NCBI RefSeq assembly: GCF_052030545.1
Contig: NZ_JBPDIH010000006.1
Coordinates: 124,001 to 188,000, forward strand
Direction: 5' to 3'
Origin: CANMXU01 sp052030545
Lineage (GTDB): Bacteria > Pseudomonadota > Gammaproteobacteria > Enterobacterales > Alteromonadaceae
DNA length: 64,000 bases
Notes under the pieces: model-generated
Seen by the model: only the letters and a program-made list of their open reading frames with translations
Databases searched by the model: none
What the model was told of the DNA's origin: nothing
Shown: in pieces, positions 29,045 to 40,323 of the stretch
Layout of the letters: every line of letters starts with the position of its first letter
Numbering within the stretch: the stretch's first letter is position 1
Program-made: the position numbers and the translations under genes

Positions 29045-30484
29045 CTATTGCGTGCCACCAATAGTCATTTCATCTATTTTTAATGTTGGTTGACCCACAC
29101 CAACAGGAATACTTTGACCGTCTTTGCCACAAACGCCAACACCGGCATCAAGCGCTAAATCATTGCCAACCATGCTCACTTGTTGCATAGCTTCTGGACC
29201 ACTGCCAATTAAGGTTGCTCCTTTGACTGGTGCGGTAATTTCACCATCTTCAATTAAGTAAGCTTCTGAGCTGGTAAATACAAATTTACCAGAGGTGATA
29301 TCAACTTGGCCACCGGCAAAATGCGGTGCGTAAATACCTTTTTTCACTGACTTAATAATATCTTTTGGATCATGCTCGCCAGCTAACATATAGGTATTGG
29401 TCATTCTAGGCATAGGTAAGTGCGCGTAAGACTCACGGCGACCATTACCTGTTGGCTTAACCCCCATAAGTTTGGCGTTTTGCTTGTCTTGCATATAGCC
29501 TTTCAAAATACCATTTTCAATCAACACATTATATTGACCCGGTGTGCCTTCATCATCGATATTCACCGAACCACGACGATTAGCTAAGGTACCATCATCA
29601 ACAATAGTACAATGCTCAGACGTTACCCTCTCGCCGACTTTGCCAGAAAATGCCGATGAGCCTTTACGGTTAAAATCACCTTCTAAGCCATGACCAACCG
29701 CTTCATGAAGTAAGACTGCCGGCCAGCCTGAACCTAGCACTACAGGCAACATACCAGCAGGTGCATCAATAGCAACTAAGTTAACCAAGGCTTGCCTTAC
29801 CGCTTCTTCGGCGTAATGTTTATAACGAACTTGGTTATTGTCCATTTCGAAAAAATAACTGTAATCTGTTCGTGCGCCACCGCCACCGGTACCACGCTCA
29901 CGCTTACCATTGTCTTCAACTAATACTGAACAATTTAACCTAACTAATGGGCGAATATCGGTCGCATAAGTACCGTCACTTGCCGCTACTAATATTTTTT
30001 CATATACGCCAGATAAGCTCACAATCACTTGCTTTACGCGCGCATCTTGGGCACGTGCATGTGCTTCAACTTCGTGCAACAAATTAATTTTTGCTTCTTG
30101 TGCTAAAGAGGCGAGCGGATCGACAGATTGATAAATTTCAATCGGTTGCGACTTACTAAACACTTTAATCGTTGCTGATTGCTCAGCGTTGGCAATGCCT
30201 TTTGCGGCATCTGCCGCTTTTTTAAGTGCTTCAGGGTTTATATCATCAGAATAAGCGAAACCTGTTTTTTCACCTGATACAGCGCGCACGCCAACACCAC
30301 GCTCAATATTATATGAACCTTCTTTGACTATGCCGTCTTCAAGCATCCAAGATTCATGTCGGCTTGACTGAAAATACAAATCAGCTAAATCAACTTTACG
30401 CTGATAAATATTATTTAAAGTTTGGCTTAGTACTGCATCATCAATTTGACTATCAGCTAAGAGCTCGCGCTCAACATTATTCAT
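29045..30484 (-). CDS. tldD: Metalloprotease TldD
   Basis: 479 residues. Contains the zinc-binding H-E-x3-H signature within [16 protein letters not shown], the [13 protein letters not shown] glycine-rich segment, and [15 protein letters not shown], all diagnostic for TldD. With PmbA it forms a heterodimeric protease for unfolded peptides. Its start overlaps the end of the nitrilase-family gene by eight bases; it is the last gene of the mreBCD-maf-rng-yhdP-nit-tldD run. Confidence 0.97.
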   Translation of the reverse strand: MNNVERELLADSQIDDAVLSQTLNNIYQRKVDLADLYFQSSRHESWMLEDGIVKEGSYNIERGVGVRAVSGEKTGFAYSDDINPEALKKAADAAKGIANAEQSATIKVFSKSQPIEIYQSVDPLASLAQEAKINLLHEVEAHARAQDARVKQVIVSLSGVYEKILVAASDGTYATDIRPLVRLNCSVLVEDNGKRERGTGGGGARTDYSYFFEMDNNQVRYKHYAEEAVRQALVNLVAIDAPAGMLPVVLGSGWPAVLLHEAVGHGLEGDFNRKGSSAFSGKVGERVTSEHCTIVDDGTLANRRGSVNIDDEGTPGQYNVLIENGILKGYMQDKQNAKLMGVKPTGNGRRESYAHLPMPRMTNTYMLAGEHDPKDIIKSVKKGIYAPHFAGGQVDITSGKFVFTSSEAYLIEDGEITAPVKGATLIGSGPEAMQQVSMVGNDLALDAGVGVCGKDGQSIPVGVGQPTLKIDEMTIGGTQ

Positions 30485-31319
30485 ATGATATTAACTCTGT
30501 TTTAAATTGGTTATGTTGTGATACCGGTATGCTTGTTCTAATCTGTTCTAATTCTTGGCGGTCAAATAAAGCGCTTACTGCGCCTTGACCTGACGCTTTA
30601 ACTGACAAAATTTCTCCCCAAGGGCTAATGATCATACTATGCCCCCAAGTTTGTCGGCCATTTGCATGCTCACCTTCTTGTCCGGCCGCTATAACATAGG
30701 CTTGATTTTCAATCGCCCTTGCCTGTAATAATGGCTGCCAGTGTGCTTTGCCAGTAACGCGAGTAAAAGCACTTGGCACACAAATAACATCGGCACCTTG
30801 GCTTCGTAACTGGCGAAATAACTCAGGAAAGCGCAAGTCGTAACACACTGATAAACCTAAAGTGACCTGTGCTGTTTTAACCACTTCGACGGAAGTACCA
30901 GCTTGAGTATACTTGGATTCAAGATAGTTTTTCTCGTTATCTTGCACTACCACATCAAATAAGTGGATTTTATTATATTGTTGAATAAGCTCACCTTGCG
31001 GTGAAAACACACAACAGCTATTGGTAAACTTGTCACAAGCCTCTGATAGCAAAGGCATAGTGCCAGCCACTAAATACACCTTGTATCGTAGTGCCAGCTC
31101 AGCTAATGCTTGCGTTAGTTGTTCGGTTTTTAATGTATCTTTTGCAAGTTGTAATTGCTGACCATCTGAGCCACCAAAATATAAACAGCACTCAGGCAAC
31201 ACCACTATATGTTCATCGGCTTTAGGTAACTGGCTTAGCTCATATTCAATTGCCGCCAGATTTTCATCAATATCTGGCGTCGAATTTAGCTGAATTGCCG
31301 ATAACCTAACCATTGCCAT
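30477..31319 (-). CDS. Carbon-nitrogen hydrolase (Nit2/omega-amidase-like, YhcX-type)
   Basis: 280 residues, nitrilase superfamily. Catalytic triad candidates are Glu in VLPECCLYF, Lys in YNKIHLFDV and Cys in [14 protein letters not shown], with the [21 protein letters not shown] segment. Closest in pattern to Nit1/Nit2-type deaminated-glutathione or omega-amidases, usually found between yhdP and tldD in gammaproteobacteria, as here. ATG at 31319; a second ATG at 31313 is better spaced from AGGG and may be the true start. Overlaps yhdP by 14 bases. Confidence 0.88.
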   Translation of the reverse strand: MAMVRLSAIQLNSTPDIDENLAAIEYELSQLPKADEHIVVLPECCLYFGGSDGQQLQLAKDTLKTEQLTQALAELALRYKVYLVAGTMPLLSEACDKFTNSCCVFSPQGELIQQYNKIHLFDVVVQDNEKNYLESKYTQAGTSVEVVKTAQVTLGLSVCYDLRFPELFRQLRSQGADVICVPSAFTRVTGKAHWQPLLQARAIENQAYVIAAGQEGEHANGRQTWGHSMIISPWGEILSVKASGQGAVSALFDRQELEQIRTSIPVSQHNQFKTELISYE

Positions 31320-34300
31320 CGCCCTGCAAATAATTATTTTCTTGATACAAATTTTTCGTTTTTATTTTATCTTTTGACCCATCGGAAGCTTCAGCAGGTA
31401 TTGGAGCGTTATCTGGCGTTGTCAGTGGCTCGGCGCTATTATCCACCACAGTTGGCGGTGTTGAACGGCCAACACTTATGTCCATTGTTTTGCGGTTAAC
31501 TTCTTTAAAATTAGGCTCATCAATAGTGCCGGTAAGCTCAAAATTAAACTCTGATACAACTTGCGAGGTCATCACTTGATCGATGGCAATACCGGCTAGA
31601 AAAACGGCGGGTTGCAGCGTTGCAATCCATGCTAGAACAGGCAAGCTCGAGGTTAAGTTGGGTTTATAGGAAAGGCTGTAATCTAATCCGCCAAGCTCAA
31701 GGTTGGTATTACCTTTCATAATTAAATCGCCAGCAGCGCCATTCATTTTGACATTGTTGGTATACAAATAACCGTCTTTAAGGTCAAAATCTCCGTTAAT
31801 TGAGCTGTAAAACATGCCATCGCTGAAAATATCACGAAAATCTAAGGTAAGTTTTCTAACTAACGACTGAAGGCTCAATACAGAAAACAAGCGTGCAGAG
31901 TCGCCGACATCTGCTAAATAACCATCATCTAAATTGACGGAAAGACTGCCGTTAATCAACGACAAGCTGTAATCTTGAGGCGCACCTTGCCAGCTCACAG
32001 CAAAGTTAGCCTCTCCACCGCTTTCTTTGGTCATAGAGGCATAATTAAATTTTTCCAGCTCTGTTTCAACGTCGTGGACAGACAATTCACCAATTAACTG
32101 AGTTTTTGAGCCTTGCTGGTTATGCTCCCAGTCCATATCAAAAGTTAATTCGGACTTATTGCGCTGAGCACGAAACTGTTTAATGACTAACTTATCTGGC
32201 TGCTGACGCTCTACGGTAAAATCAACTGCACCTAGGTCTAAATAACCGACCTTTAAACTGTCACTGTGAAAACTCACCGGTGGCATGTTAGCAAAAACTT
32301 TATCATTTAATGCCAAAGTCTCTTGCACTAAGGCCTCTGGAGCCACCGAATGGTTTGATTGAGGCGATAACTGCTGATCTTTAGTTTGGGAAATTTGCTT
32401 AGCGAGCGCATCAGTATTTTGTATATCTTGGTTGGTGTCTTCTTCATTAGCAGGAAGATGAATAAAGTCTGCATTAACGTCAATGCCTTGCTCTAACCAG
32501 TTTGGGTAAAACTTAATTTGGGTACGCGCTTCTTTGGCATTAAATTGCAATAACCACCAGCTTTGTTTATCCAATAAGTTAAACGAAACATGATTAAGCG
32601 GCTGACCAATAACGTCTAACTCAGCAATTGTGCCACGAATACGCTCGGGCACTGGAAACAATGCATCTCTTTTAGGTGTCGGTGGCTGATGTAAAGTCAA
32701 CAAATCACTGCTTGGCTCTTCTGCAGCTTTGGCCTCTGACGATAAAGTGTCTAAGATATCGGTAATAAACGGTTGCCACTGCGCTAAGCTCGCTTGTTCA
32801 AGCTTAGTGGTAATATGAAAGCCATCCATCGGTAACAGCATTTGCTCATCACCAAGCACAAGGTGTGAGCGGGAGAACTGAGCATTTTGATGTTCTAATA
32901 CGCCATAAAAGCTAAGTTGCTCACCTAAGGTTGCATTAAAGGTTGATTGTTCAAGATGACCATCAACTTTAACGTGTAACATTTTTTCATCATCAATCGC
33001 TTTAAAATAAGGCGCGGGTAAATTTAATTGCGCCTGTTTTAAGTTAGAATCTATGGTTAAATCATAAGAAAAACCACCACCTTGGTGATTATGCAGATCG
33101 AGCTTGCCTTGCCATGCCAACGCACCTTCACTATAGCTTTGCATTAACTCAGGCACATGTTGCTGCCATTGCTCTTGTTGCCACAGCGCATCAATTTCAA
33201 TGGCAGTATTATAATAATCTTGTACTTGCTCGGCCTTGGCGCTTAACGTCATTGGCATACCGAGCCAGTTTGCGTTTAAACCATTAACGGCAATAACGTC
33301 GTTTTTAAAGCTAAGTTCACCCGTTGCTCCGCTAAAGTTCATTTGCGGCGCAGCAATAGCAATATCGTTGTTATTAAATTGAACTAAACCACTGGCAACG
33401 ACTTGCTCAACATTTTTTAAAGGCAGGTTCAGATTAAACCACCCTGAGATCGGCTTGCTAATTTTAACGTGTTCTAAGGTAGCACCAACACTGTCTTTAA
33501 GTGAACTTGCCAACATTAAATTAGTCACATGCTCAGGCGCGGCTTTATTTATATCAACATCAACCGTTAAAATACCTTTGCCAAAATCAGCAATCGCCGC
33601 TTCAACGCCAGTTACGTCAAGCCCGGTTAATTGACCCGCTCGACCGGTAATTAACATGCCATTGTTGGTAAAGTTCAGATTGGCTGAAAAGTTTTCAATC
33701 GCCGGCCATTTGCTATCAAAAACAAAAGTACCATCGGTTAATTCGGCATCCACAACAAAAATACCTTCAGGCTCTGTAAACGGGAATTTAGCAAAAGGTC
33801 CATTAAATAAAACCTGTGCTTGTGCTATTTTTCCGTCAACAATACCGGTGTTGAGATAATTAACCAGATTTTCCCCCATCAATAAATGCGGGTAATAATG
33901 CTCGGCAACACTGGCATCGCCATCTTTTACTGAGGCAAGCAAGGCCATTTCGGCAAGGCCTTCACTCGGTAGCGATACGCGCACATCGGCCGACAACGTC
34001 AGTTCATCAGAGGCAAGCTTAACATCAGTTGCATCAAGCGTTATACCTTGCTCTTGAAAACGCACCAACACTTCGCTGGAAATAGCATTGTAAGGAATAG
34101 GCTTGATAAAATGTTTATCAAAGTCAAGTGCGCCATCTGTCGCGCTAAGAGTAATTTTCAGAGTGTCTTTTGAAAATAGAATATCGCCAGATAAGTTATC
34201 CATACCTGGAATGCCTTGGCTAAATTCAGTTGATGTATCACTAAAGCTGGCTAACGCTTGAACTTGGTCATCTTGCACTTGAAATTGCACCTCAGACAAG

Positions 34301-35427
34301 TGCCCTTTTAGATCAAGTTCTGCGATAAGTTTTCTAGTTTTTTCTTGTTCAACCAGCAAAGGAATAACTTGCGCGGTGCTTGCTAAATCAATATCAGACA
34401 CATAAGCAAAAAGCCCTTGCTGATTTTGGTTTACTTCGACAGTTAATGGTCGCCATTGCAAATCATTAACGCTTAAATTAAGTGATGAAGTGGTTAAATT
34501 AAATCCGTGTTCCGTAGAATGGTCACGCTTAACCATAATATGACCTTGAGTTAAATCTACCGATTGCTCAATGCCTTTATCTCGCCATGAAACTTGGTTA
34601 TCGCCTAACTTTACTTGCAACGATTGCGCTAAGCCTTTTTTATAGGTTAACCAGGCGTCAAAATTAATATCTGAGTCAGTTTTTTCATTTTCAATCACAA
34701 AAATACTGTCTAACCACGGGGTGATATTTAGCTGATTCGCTTGCAAATATATCTGACCATCAAGCTTACTTTTATCGCCACCTTGCAGATCAATTAACAG
34801 CTTTAAATGATCTGAACTTAAACCACCAATACGCACATCGCCACTTGCTTGGTGGCGCTCGCCGCTATTAAGCCAATTGAGATGATTAATTAAAAAGGTG
34901 TTTTCGGTATCTTCATTTTTTCGCACAACGATTTCACTGTCGGTTAATGAAAATCGTGATATTTGCGTTAAAAATAAATCAACGAGGTTATCTAATAAGA
35001 CTTGTTCATTATCGACTTGTTCGGGGGCAACCGTTTGTTCAGAAACCGTTTTATCGATAAAAACCGTCATACCACTTAAAGTAATGTGATCGGCAACGAG
35101 AGTACGCTGTGAAAGGCTTTGCCAAAAATCGACACGCACATCAATGGTGCCTATATCGACTTCAGTATCGCGGGTTTTTAATACGCGTACTTGTTCAGCA
35201 ATAAGGGTTGGACCAAATTTGCCCCAGCCCATGGTAATATGACCCACCGAAATATTGGCTTGGTACTGATTATTAATATAGTTTTCAAAATCTGTTTTAT
35301 AGTTGTGTGCGTAAGGTAAAAATAAACGAAAAGCACTCAGTATCACCGCAAAAAGTACCAACAATATTGCGATACTTTTATACAGTCGATTTAACCATCG
35401 ATTAAAAAATACTGAATAGCTAGCCAT
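31306..35427 (-). CDS. yhdP: AsmA-like inner-membrane lipid-transport protein YhdP
   Basis: 1373 residues, the length typical of YhdP (TIGR02099). One N-terminal membrane helix (about 15-38) is followed by a very long, repetitive beta-strand periplasmic region of the AsmA/DUF3971 type, and an AsmA_2-like C-terminal part (about 1150-1300, LNLDDGYLADVGDSARLFSVLSLQSL). YhdP, with TamB and YdbH, is thought to form a hydrophobic bridge carrying phospholipid to the outer membrane. It ends with a disordered Pro/Asn/Lys tail. Five bases follow the rng stop. Confidence 0.92.
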   Translation of the reverse strand: MASYSVFFNRWLNRLYKSIAILLVLFAVILSAFRLFLPYAHNYKTDFENYINNQYQANISVGHITMGWGKFGPTLIAEQVRVLKTRDTEVDIGTIDVRVDFWQSLSQRTLVADHITLSGMTVFIDKTVSEQTVAPEQVDNEQVLLDNLVDLFLTQISRFSLTDSEIVVRKNEDTENTFLINHLNWLNSGERHQASGDVRIGGLSSDHLKLLIDLQGGDKSKLDGQIYLQANQLNITPWLDSIFVIENEKTDSDINFDAWLTYKKGLAQSLQVKLGDNQVSWRDKGIEQSVDLTQGHIMVKRDHSTEHGFNLTTSSLNLSVNDLQWRPLTVEVNQNQQGLFAYVSDIDLASTAQVIPLLVEQEKTRKLIAELDLKGHLSEVQFQVQDDQVQALASFSDTSTEFSQGIPGMDNLSGDILFSKDTLKITLSATDGALDFDKHFIKPIPYNAISSEVLVRFQEQGITLDATDVKLASDELTLSADVRVSLPSEGLAEMALLASVKDGDASVAEHYYPHLLMGENLVNYLNTGIVDGKIAQAQVLFNGPFAKFPFTEPEGIFVVDAELTDGTFVFDSKWPAIENFSANLNFTNNGMLITGRAGQLTGLDVTGVEAAIADFGKGILTVDVDINKAAPEHVTNLMLASSLKDSVGATLEHVKISKPISGWFNLNLPLKNVEQVVASGLVQFNNNDIAIAAPQMNFSGATGELSFKNDVIAVNGLNANWLGMPMTLSAKAEQVQDYYNTAIEIDALWQQEQWQQHVPELMQSYSEGALAWQGKLDLHNHQGGGFSYDLTIDSNLKQAQLNLPAPYFKAIDDEKMLHVKVDGHLEQSTFNATLGEQLSFYGVLEHQNAQFSRSHLVLGDEQMLLPMDGFHITTKLEQASLAQWQPFITDILDTLSSEAKAAEEPSSDLLTLHQPPTPKRDALFPVPERIRGTIAELDVIGQPLNHVSFNLLDKQSWWLLQFNAKEARTQIKFYPNWLEQGIDVNADFIHLPANEEDTNQDIQNTDALAKQISQTKDQQLSPQSNHSVAPEALVQETLALNDKVFANMPPVSFHSDSLKVGYLDLGAVDFTVERQQPDKLVIKQFRAQRNKSELTFDMDWEHNQQGSKTQLIGELSVHDVETELEKFNYASMTKESGGEANFAVSWQGAPQDYSLSLINGSLSVNLDDGYLADVGDSARLFSVLSLQSLVRKLTLDFRDIFSDGMFYSSINGDFDLKDGYLYTNNVKMNGAAGDLIMKGNTNLELGGLDYSLSYKPNLTSSLPVLAWIATLQPAVFLAGIAIDQVMTSQVVSEFNFELTGTIDEPNFKEVNRKTMDISVGRSTPPTVVDNSAEPLTTPDNAPIPAEASDGSKDKIKTKNLYQENNYLQGDGNG

Positions 35428-35432
35428 AATAA

Positions 35433-36923
35433 TTACATCATCACCACGTCAAACTGCTCTTGATTATACATAGTCTCGGTTTGGATCTTAATTTGTTTAG
35501 AAATGAAAACCTCAAGCTCGGCAAGATTATGGTATTCATCGTTAAGTAAAGACTCACTTACCGCAGTCGAAGCATAAACAATAAACTTATCGGCATCGTA
35601 TGCACGATTAACACGGACAATTTCCCGCAATATTTCAAAACAGACGGTTTCCACCGTTTTTAAGTAACCGCGTCCCGTACATACGGGGCATTCGTCACAT
35701 AAAATGTGCTCTAAGCTTTCTCGTGTTCTTTTGCGGGTCATTTCCACTAAGCCAAGCGCCGAGAAATTACTTAAGCTGTATTTCACGTTATCTTTAGCCA
35801 TCGCCACATCTAAACTATGTAAGACACGCTTTTTATGGTCGTTGTTAGCCATATCGATAAAGTCGACGATGATAATACCACCTAAATTTCTCAATCTTAG
35901 CTGACGAGCAATTGCCTGTGTTGCTTCGATATTGGTATTAAATATGGTTTCTTCTAAATTACGATGGCCAACAAAGGCGCCAGTATTAATATCAATCGTG
36001 GTCATCGCTTCGGTTTGATCGATAATTAAATAACCGCCAGACTTTAAGTCGATACGGCGATGTAGCGCGCGCTGAATTTCCTGTTCAACGTCAAACAAAT
36101 CAAAGATAGGACGCTCACCCGGATAATACTCAAGCTTGTCGGTAAGTTCAGGTACAAACTCTTGCGTAAACTCCACTAATTGATCAAAGGTTAATTTTGA
36201 GTCAATACGAATGCGCTCTAACGACGTACCAACAAAGTCTCTGATCACTCGAAAGGCTAGCGATAAGTCTTGATAAAGTGCGTTATTCATTAGCTTTCGC
36301 TCTTTACGCTCTTTTACTTTACTCCACACACGACGTAAAAATTCCGCATCATGTTCGAGTGCTTGTTTACCAGCGCCTTCGGCAGCGGTTCTAACAATAA
36401 AGCCATTTTGCTCATCACAAAATGGCGAGACAATATCTTTTAAGCGAATACGCTCTTTCACTTCTTCAATGCGTTGAGAAATGCCGGCATGACTGGCATT
36501 TGGCATTAAGACTAAATAGCGTGAGGCGATGGTGATATCTGTGGTTAATCGCGCCCCTTTGGTGCCTAATGGATCTTTAACCACTTGTACCATTAAGTAC
36601 TGACCTTCGTGCACTAAGGTACGAATATCTGGAATCGATTCAGGTTTGTTTGAGTCGGTGCCATCGCCTTTTGACTCTTCTTGGTTAAGCAATAACTTAG
36701 AATTAATGTCTGACGCATGTAAAAACGCCGCTTTTTCTAAACCAATATCAACAAAGGCGGCTTGCATACCGGGTAAAACGCGGATAACTTTGCCTAAATA
36801 AATATTACTTACTAGGCCACGTTTGGTTTCTCGCTCAACATGCACCTCTTGTAGCGAGCCATTTTCAATCAAAGCAACGCGCGTTTCGCTTGGCGTAACA
36901 TTTATCAGTAATTCACCGCTCAT
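35433..36923 (-). CDS. rng: Ribonuclease G
   Basis: 496 residues: the RNase G length, without the long C-terminal scaffold of RNase E. S1-like domain near the N-terminus (GLVSNIYLGKVIRVLPGMQAAFVDIG), 5'-sensor and DNase-I-like catalytic core with the metal-binding GGIIIVDFIDM and the Zn-link CDECPVCTGRG. It processes the 5' end of 16S rRNA and turns over mRNAs. Overlaps maf by four bases. Confidence 0.96.
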   Translation of the reverse strand: MSGELLINVTPSETRVALIENGSLQEVHVERETKRGLVSNIYLGKVIRVLPGMQAAFVDIGLEKAAFLHASDINSKLLLNQEESKGDGTDSNKPESIPDIRTLVHEGQYLMVQVVKDPLGTKGARLTTDITIASRYLVLMPNASHAGISQRIEEVKERIRLKDIVSPFCDEQNGFIVRTAAEGAGKQALEHDAEFLRRVWSKVKERKERKLMNNALYQDLSLAFRVIRDFVGTSLERIRIDSKLTFDQLVEFTQEFVPELTDKLEYYPGERPIFDLFDVEQEIQRALHRRIDLKSGGYLIIDQTEAMTTIDINTGAFVGHRNLEETIFNTNIEATQAIARQLRLRNLGGIIIVDFIDMANNDHKKRVLHSLDVAMAKDNVKYSLSNFSALGLVEMTRKRTRESLEHILCDECPVCTGRGYLKTVETVCFEILREIVRVNRAYDADKFIVYASTAVSESLLNDEYHNLAELEVFISKQIKIQTETMYNQEQFDVVMM

Positions 36924-37519
36924 GATATTTCCTTTTCATTGCTTTGTATTGGCGTAGCTAAGCCAAATTCTGCCAACATTTGTGCGCTTTGATATAACGG
37001 CAGCCCAACCACCGAAAAATAGCAACCTTGTATTTTTTTCACAAACTGAGCACCTATGCCCTGAATGCCGTATGAACCTGCTTTATCTTGCGGCTCTCCG
37101 CTTTGCCAATAACGTGAAATCTCGCTGTCGCTAAGGTCTTTAAAAAATACCTCGGTGCAAACCACATCGCTTTTCACTTTTTCATTTTGCACAATGGCGA
37201 TACTTGTTAATACCTGATGCTTGCGCCCAGATAATTTTTTTAACATGGTAAAACAGTCTTGCTCAGAGCTTGGCTTGCCAAGTATTTCACCATCAATCAC
37301 CACTGACGTATCTGACCCTAACACCACAGCATTTGGAAATTGCTGCGCAATCACTTGTGCTTTAGCAACGGCTAACCGACTTACATATTGCTCTGGCGAT
37401 TCACCTAAAATCACTGACTCGTCGATATCGGCTGCATGCGCACTAAACTGATAACCTAACTGCGCCAGCAATTGTTGTCGTCTTGGTGATTTAGAGGCCA
37501 AAATTAAAGTATGGTTCAT
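36920..37519 (-). CDS. maf: Maf-family nucleoside triphosphate pyrophosphatase (YhdE type)
   Basis: 199 residues. The N-terminal phosphate-binding SKSPRRQQLLAQLG and the GSDTSVVIDGEILGKP segment are Maf signatures, with the GSYGIQGIGAQFVKKIQGCYFSVVGLP end. YhdE-type Maf proteins hydrolyse dTTP/UTP. The position between mreD and rng matches E. coli yhdE. The 16-base gap to mreD suggests cotranscription. Confidence 0.95.
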   Translation of the reverse strand: MNHTLILASKSPRRQQLLAQLGYQFSAHAADIDESVILGESPEQYVSRLAVAKAQVIAQQFPNAVVLGSDTSVVIDGEILGKPSSEQDCFTMLKKLSGRKHQVLTSIAIVQNEKVKSDVVCTEVFFKDLSDSEISRYWQSGEPQDKAGSYGIQGIGAQFVKKIQGCYFSVVGLPLYQSAQMLAEFGLATPIQSNEKEIS

Positions 37520-37534
37520 AATATGAGTTTCACG

Positions 37535-38014
37535 TTACTGAATGCGAAATTGTCGGCGAACTTTACGCAAAATAAGGAAAATCCACGGCCATAAAATAAT
37601 ACAGGTTAATACCGGATACAGATAATTAGGTAAAAAGACAACGTCTAATAAAATACGCTGCAACCAAAAAACCACTAAGTGATAAAGCGCGGCGATAACA
37701 CCGACAATCAACGATTGCTGCCATAAAGAAAAATTACGAATTTTTTGATAGTTTGCCACCGCAATATAAACAGACAACGCCATGGCAGCCGCATGAACCC
37801 CTAAAATAGAGCCAAGCAAGACATCAAGTAATAAACCACATACCCAAGCGGTTAACACGTTAACTCTAGTTGGCAAGGCAATGCACCAGTAAAGCAATAC
37901 CAACAAGACCCAGTCTGGTCGATAAACATCAACGCTTAGCGGTAATGGCATGATGTTCGCGATGAGCGCCAACAACAAAGTAAAAATTAAAATAACACCA
38001 CTATGCGCGAACAT
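37535..38014 (-). CDS. mreD: Rod-shape-determining protein MreD
   Basis: 159 residues, about five membrane helices, MreD family. Short charged loops and the PDWVLLVLLYWCIALP segment are typical. MreD is the membrane partner of the MreB/MreC elongasome. Overlaps mreC by one base. Confidence 0.95.
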   Translation of the reverse strand: MFAHSGVILIFTLLLALIANIMPLPLSVDVYRPDWVLLVLLYWCIALPTRVNVLTAWVCGLLLDVLLGSILGVHAAAMALSVYIAVANYQKIRNFSLWQQSLIVGVIAALYHLVVFWLQRILLDVVFLPNYLYPVLTCIILWPWIFLILRKVRRQFRIQ

Positions 38015-38898
38015 TACGACTTCTCCGCTTGGCTTGAATTTTTATTATTGCCTGCTTTAGGTGAAAATAAGCTGTCATCTTTCTCTGGCCATAAAAGTAA
38101 TAAGTAACGAATACGGTCGATTTGCGCCACTGGCACACTGAGTACTTTGGCAAAAGCATTAGATTCGTTTTTGGTTACTGAAATAACCGTGGCAACAGGA
38201 TAACCTTCGGGATATTTTCCGCCTAAGCCAGAGGTCACTAATAAATCACCGCTGACAATATCGGTACTATGGGGCACATGATTTAGCGTTAAACGGTCAA
38301 TTCTCCCGGTACCTGTCGCGACCAAACGTACACCATTTCGGTTAATACGCACGGGCACAGCATGTGTTACATCCGTCATTAAAATAACCCGACTGGTATT
38401 AGTGCCAACATGTAATATTTGGCCAACGATACCTTGGTCATCGATTACCGGCTGCCCTTCATACGCGCCATCACTGGCGCCGCGATTAATCACAATTTGG
38501 TGGGTATACGGGTCGCTATTAACGGAAACAATTTCCGCCACCATTTTTTTGATATCAGCCCGCAGCGGAGAAGCGAGTAAAGAGCGTAAACGATCGTTTT
38601 CTTGTTTTAGAATATTTAATTCCATCAACTGCTGATCAAAAGCTAACGCTTGACGTTGATAGTTTTGGTTTTCTTCAATAAGTTGTTCTCGGGTGGCAAG
38701 GTTTTCTGCGGCCCAAGTCACCATTTGTTTAGGTGTGGTTGCTAAGTATTGTAAGGGACTAACAAAGGATTGTAGATAGCCGCGAACGGTATCAAAGCTG
38801 GCGAGTTTGTGGTCAAAAAAAATCAAAAGGGCAGAACAAAACAGCACCAAAACGAGTCGGTGCTGTGCAGATGGGCCATGTTTAAATATTGGATTCAT
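38014..38898 (-). CDS. mreC: Rod-shape-determining protein MreC
   Basis: 294 residues. One N-terminal membrane helix (about 13-30), a coiled coil (about 65-105, with LEEN..ERLRSLL-type heptads), then the two-lobed beta-barrel periplasmic domain (YTHQIVINRGASDGAYEGQPVID, GQILHVGTNTSRVILMTD). A short Lys/Asn-rich tail follows. It regulates PBP2/RodA in the elongation complex. Confidence 0.95.
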   Translation of the reverse strand: MNPIFKHGPSAQHRLVLVLFCSALLIFFDHKLASFDTVRGYLQSFVSPLQYLATTPKQMVTWAAENLATREQLIEENQNYQRQALAFDQQLMELNILKQENDRLRSLLASPLRADIKKMVAEIVSVNSDPYTHQIVINRGASDGAYEGQPVIDDQGIVGQILHVGTNTSRVILMTDVTHAVPVRINRNGVRLVATGTGRIDRLTLNHVPHSTDIVSGDLLVTSGLGGKYPEGYPVATVISVTKNESNAFAKVLSVPVAQIDRIRYLLLLWPEKDDSLFSPKAGNNKNSSQAEKS

Positions 38899-39004
38899 TT
38901 AACTAAGTTGCTGGTTATTAAATTCTAAAATCATTAACGCACCTATCTCCAATATAAAGCGCTAACCGAGGGGTAAGCGCGATAAATGAAAGCTTAATTG
39001 AACT

Positions 39005-40094
<1,090 letters not shown>

Positions 40095-40323
40095 GTCATT
40101 AATGCTGTTTTACAACTATAATAACTGCCACGATGCAAATGAGTTGTATTTTAATGTCGCACATCATAACGCAGTATTTAACAGATGTGTTATTTCAAAT
40201 GCAAAAAAATGTCTCAAAGTTGTTTTTTTGAAGCATTCGCCGCTATTTTTAGCCAAAAGCATTAAAAGTGCGTAATGACTGATTACTTTTTTGACGACAT
40301 TAATTATGCGCCAAGCCTATAGG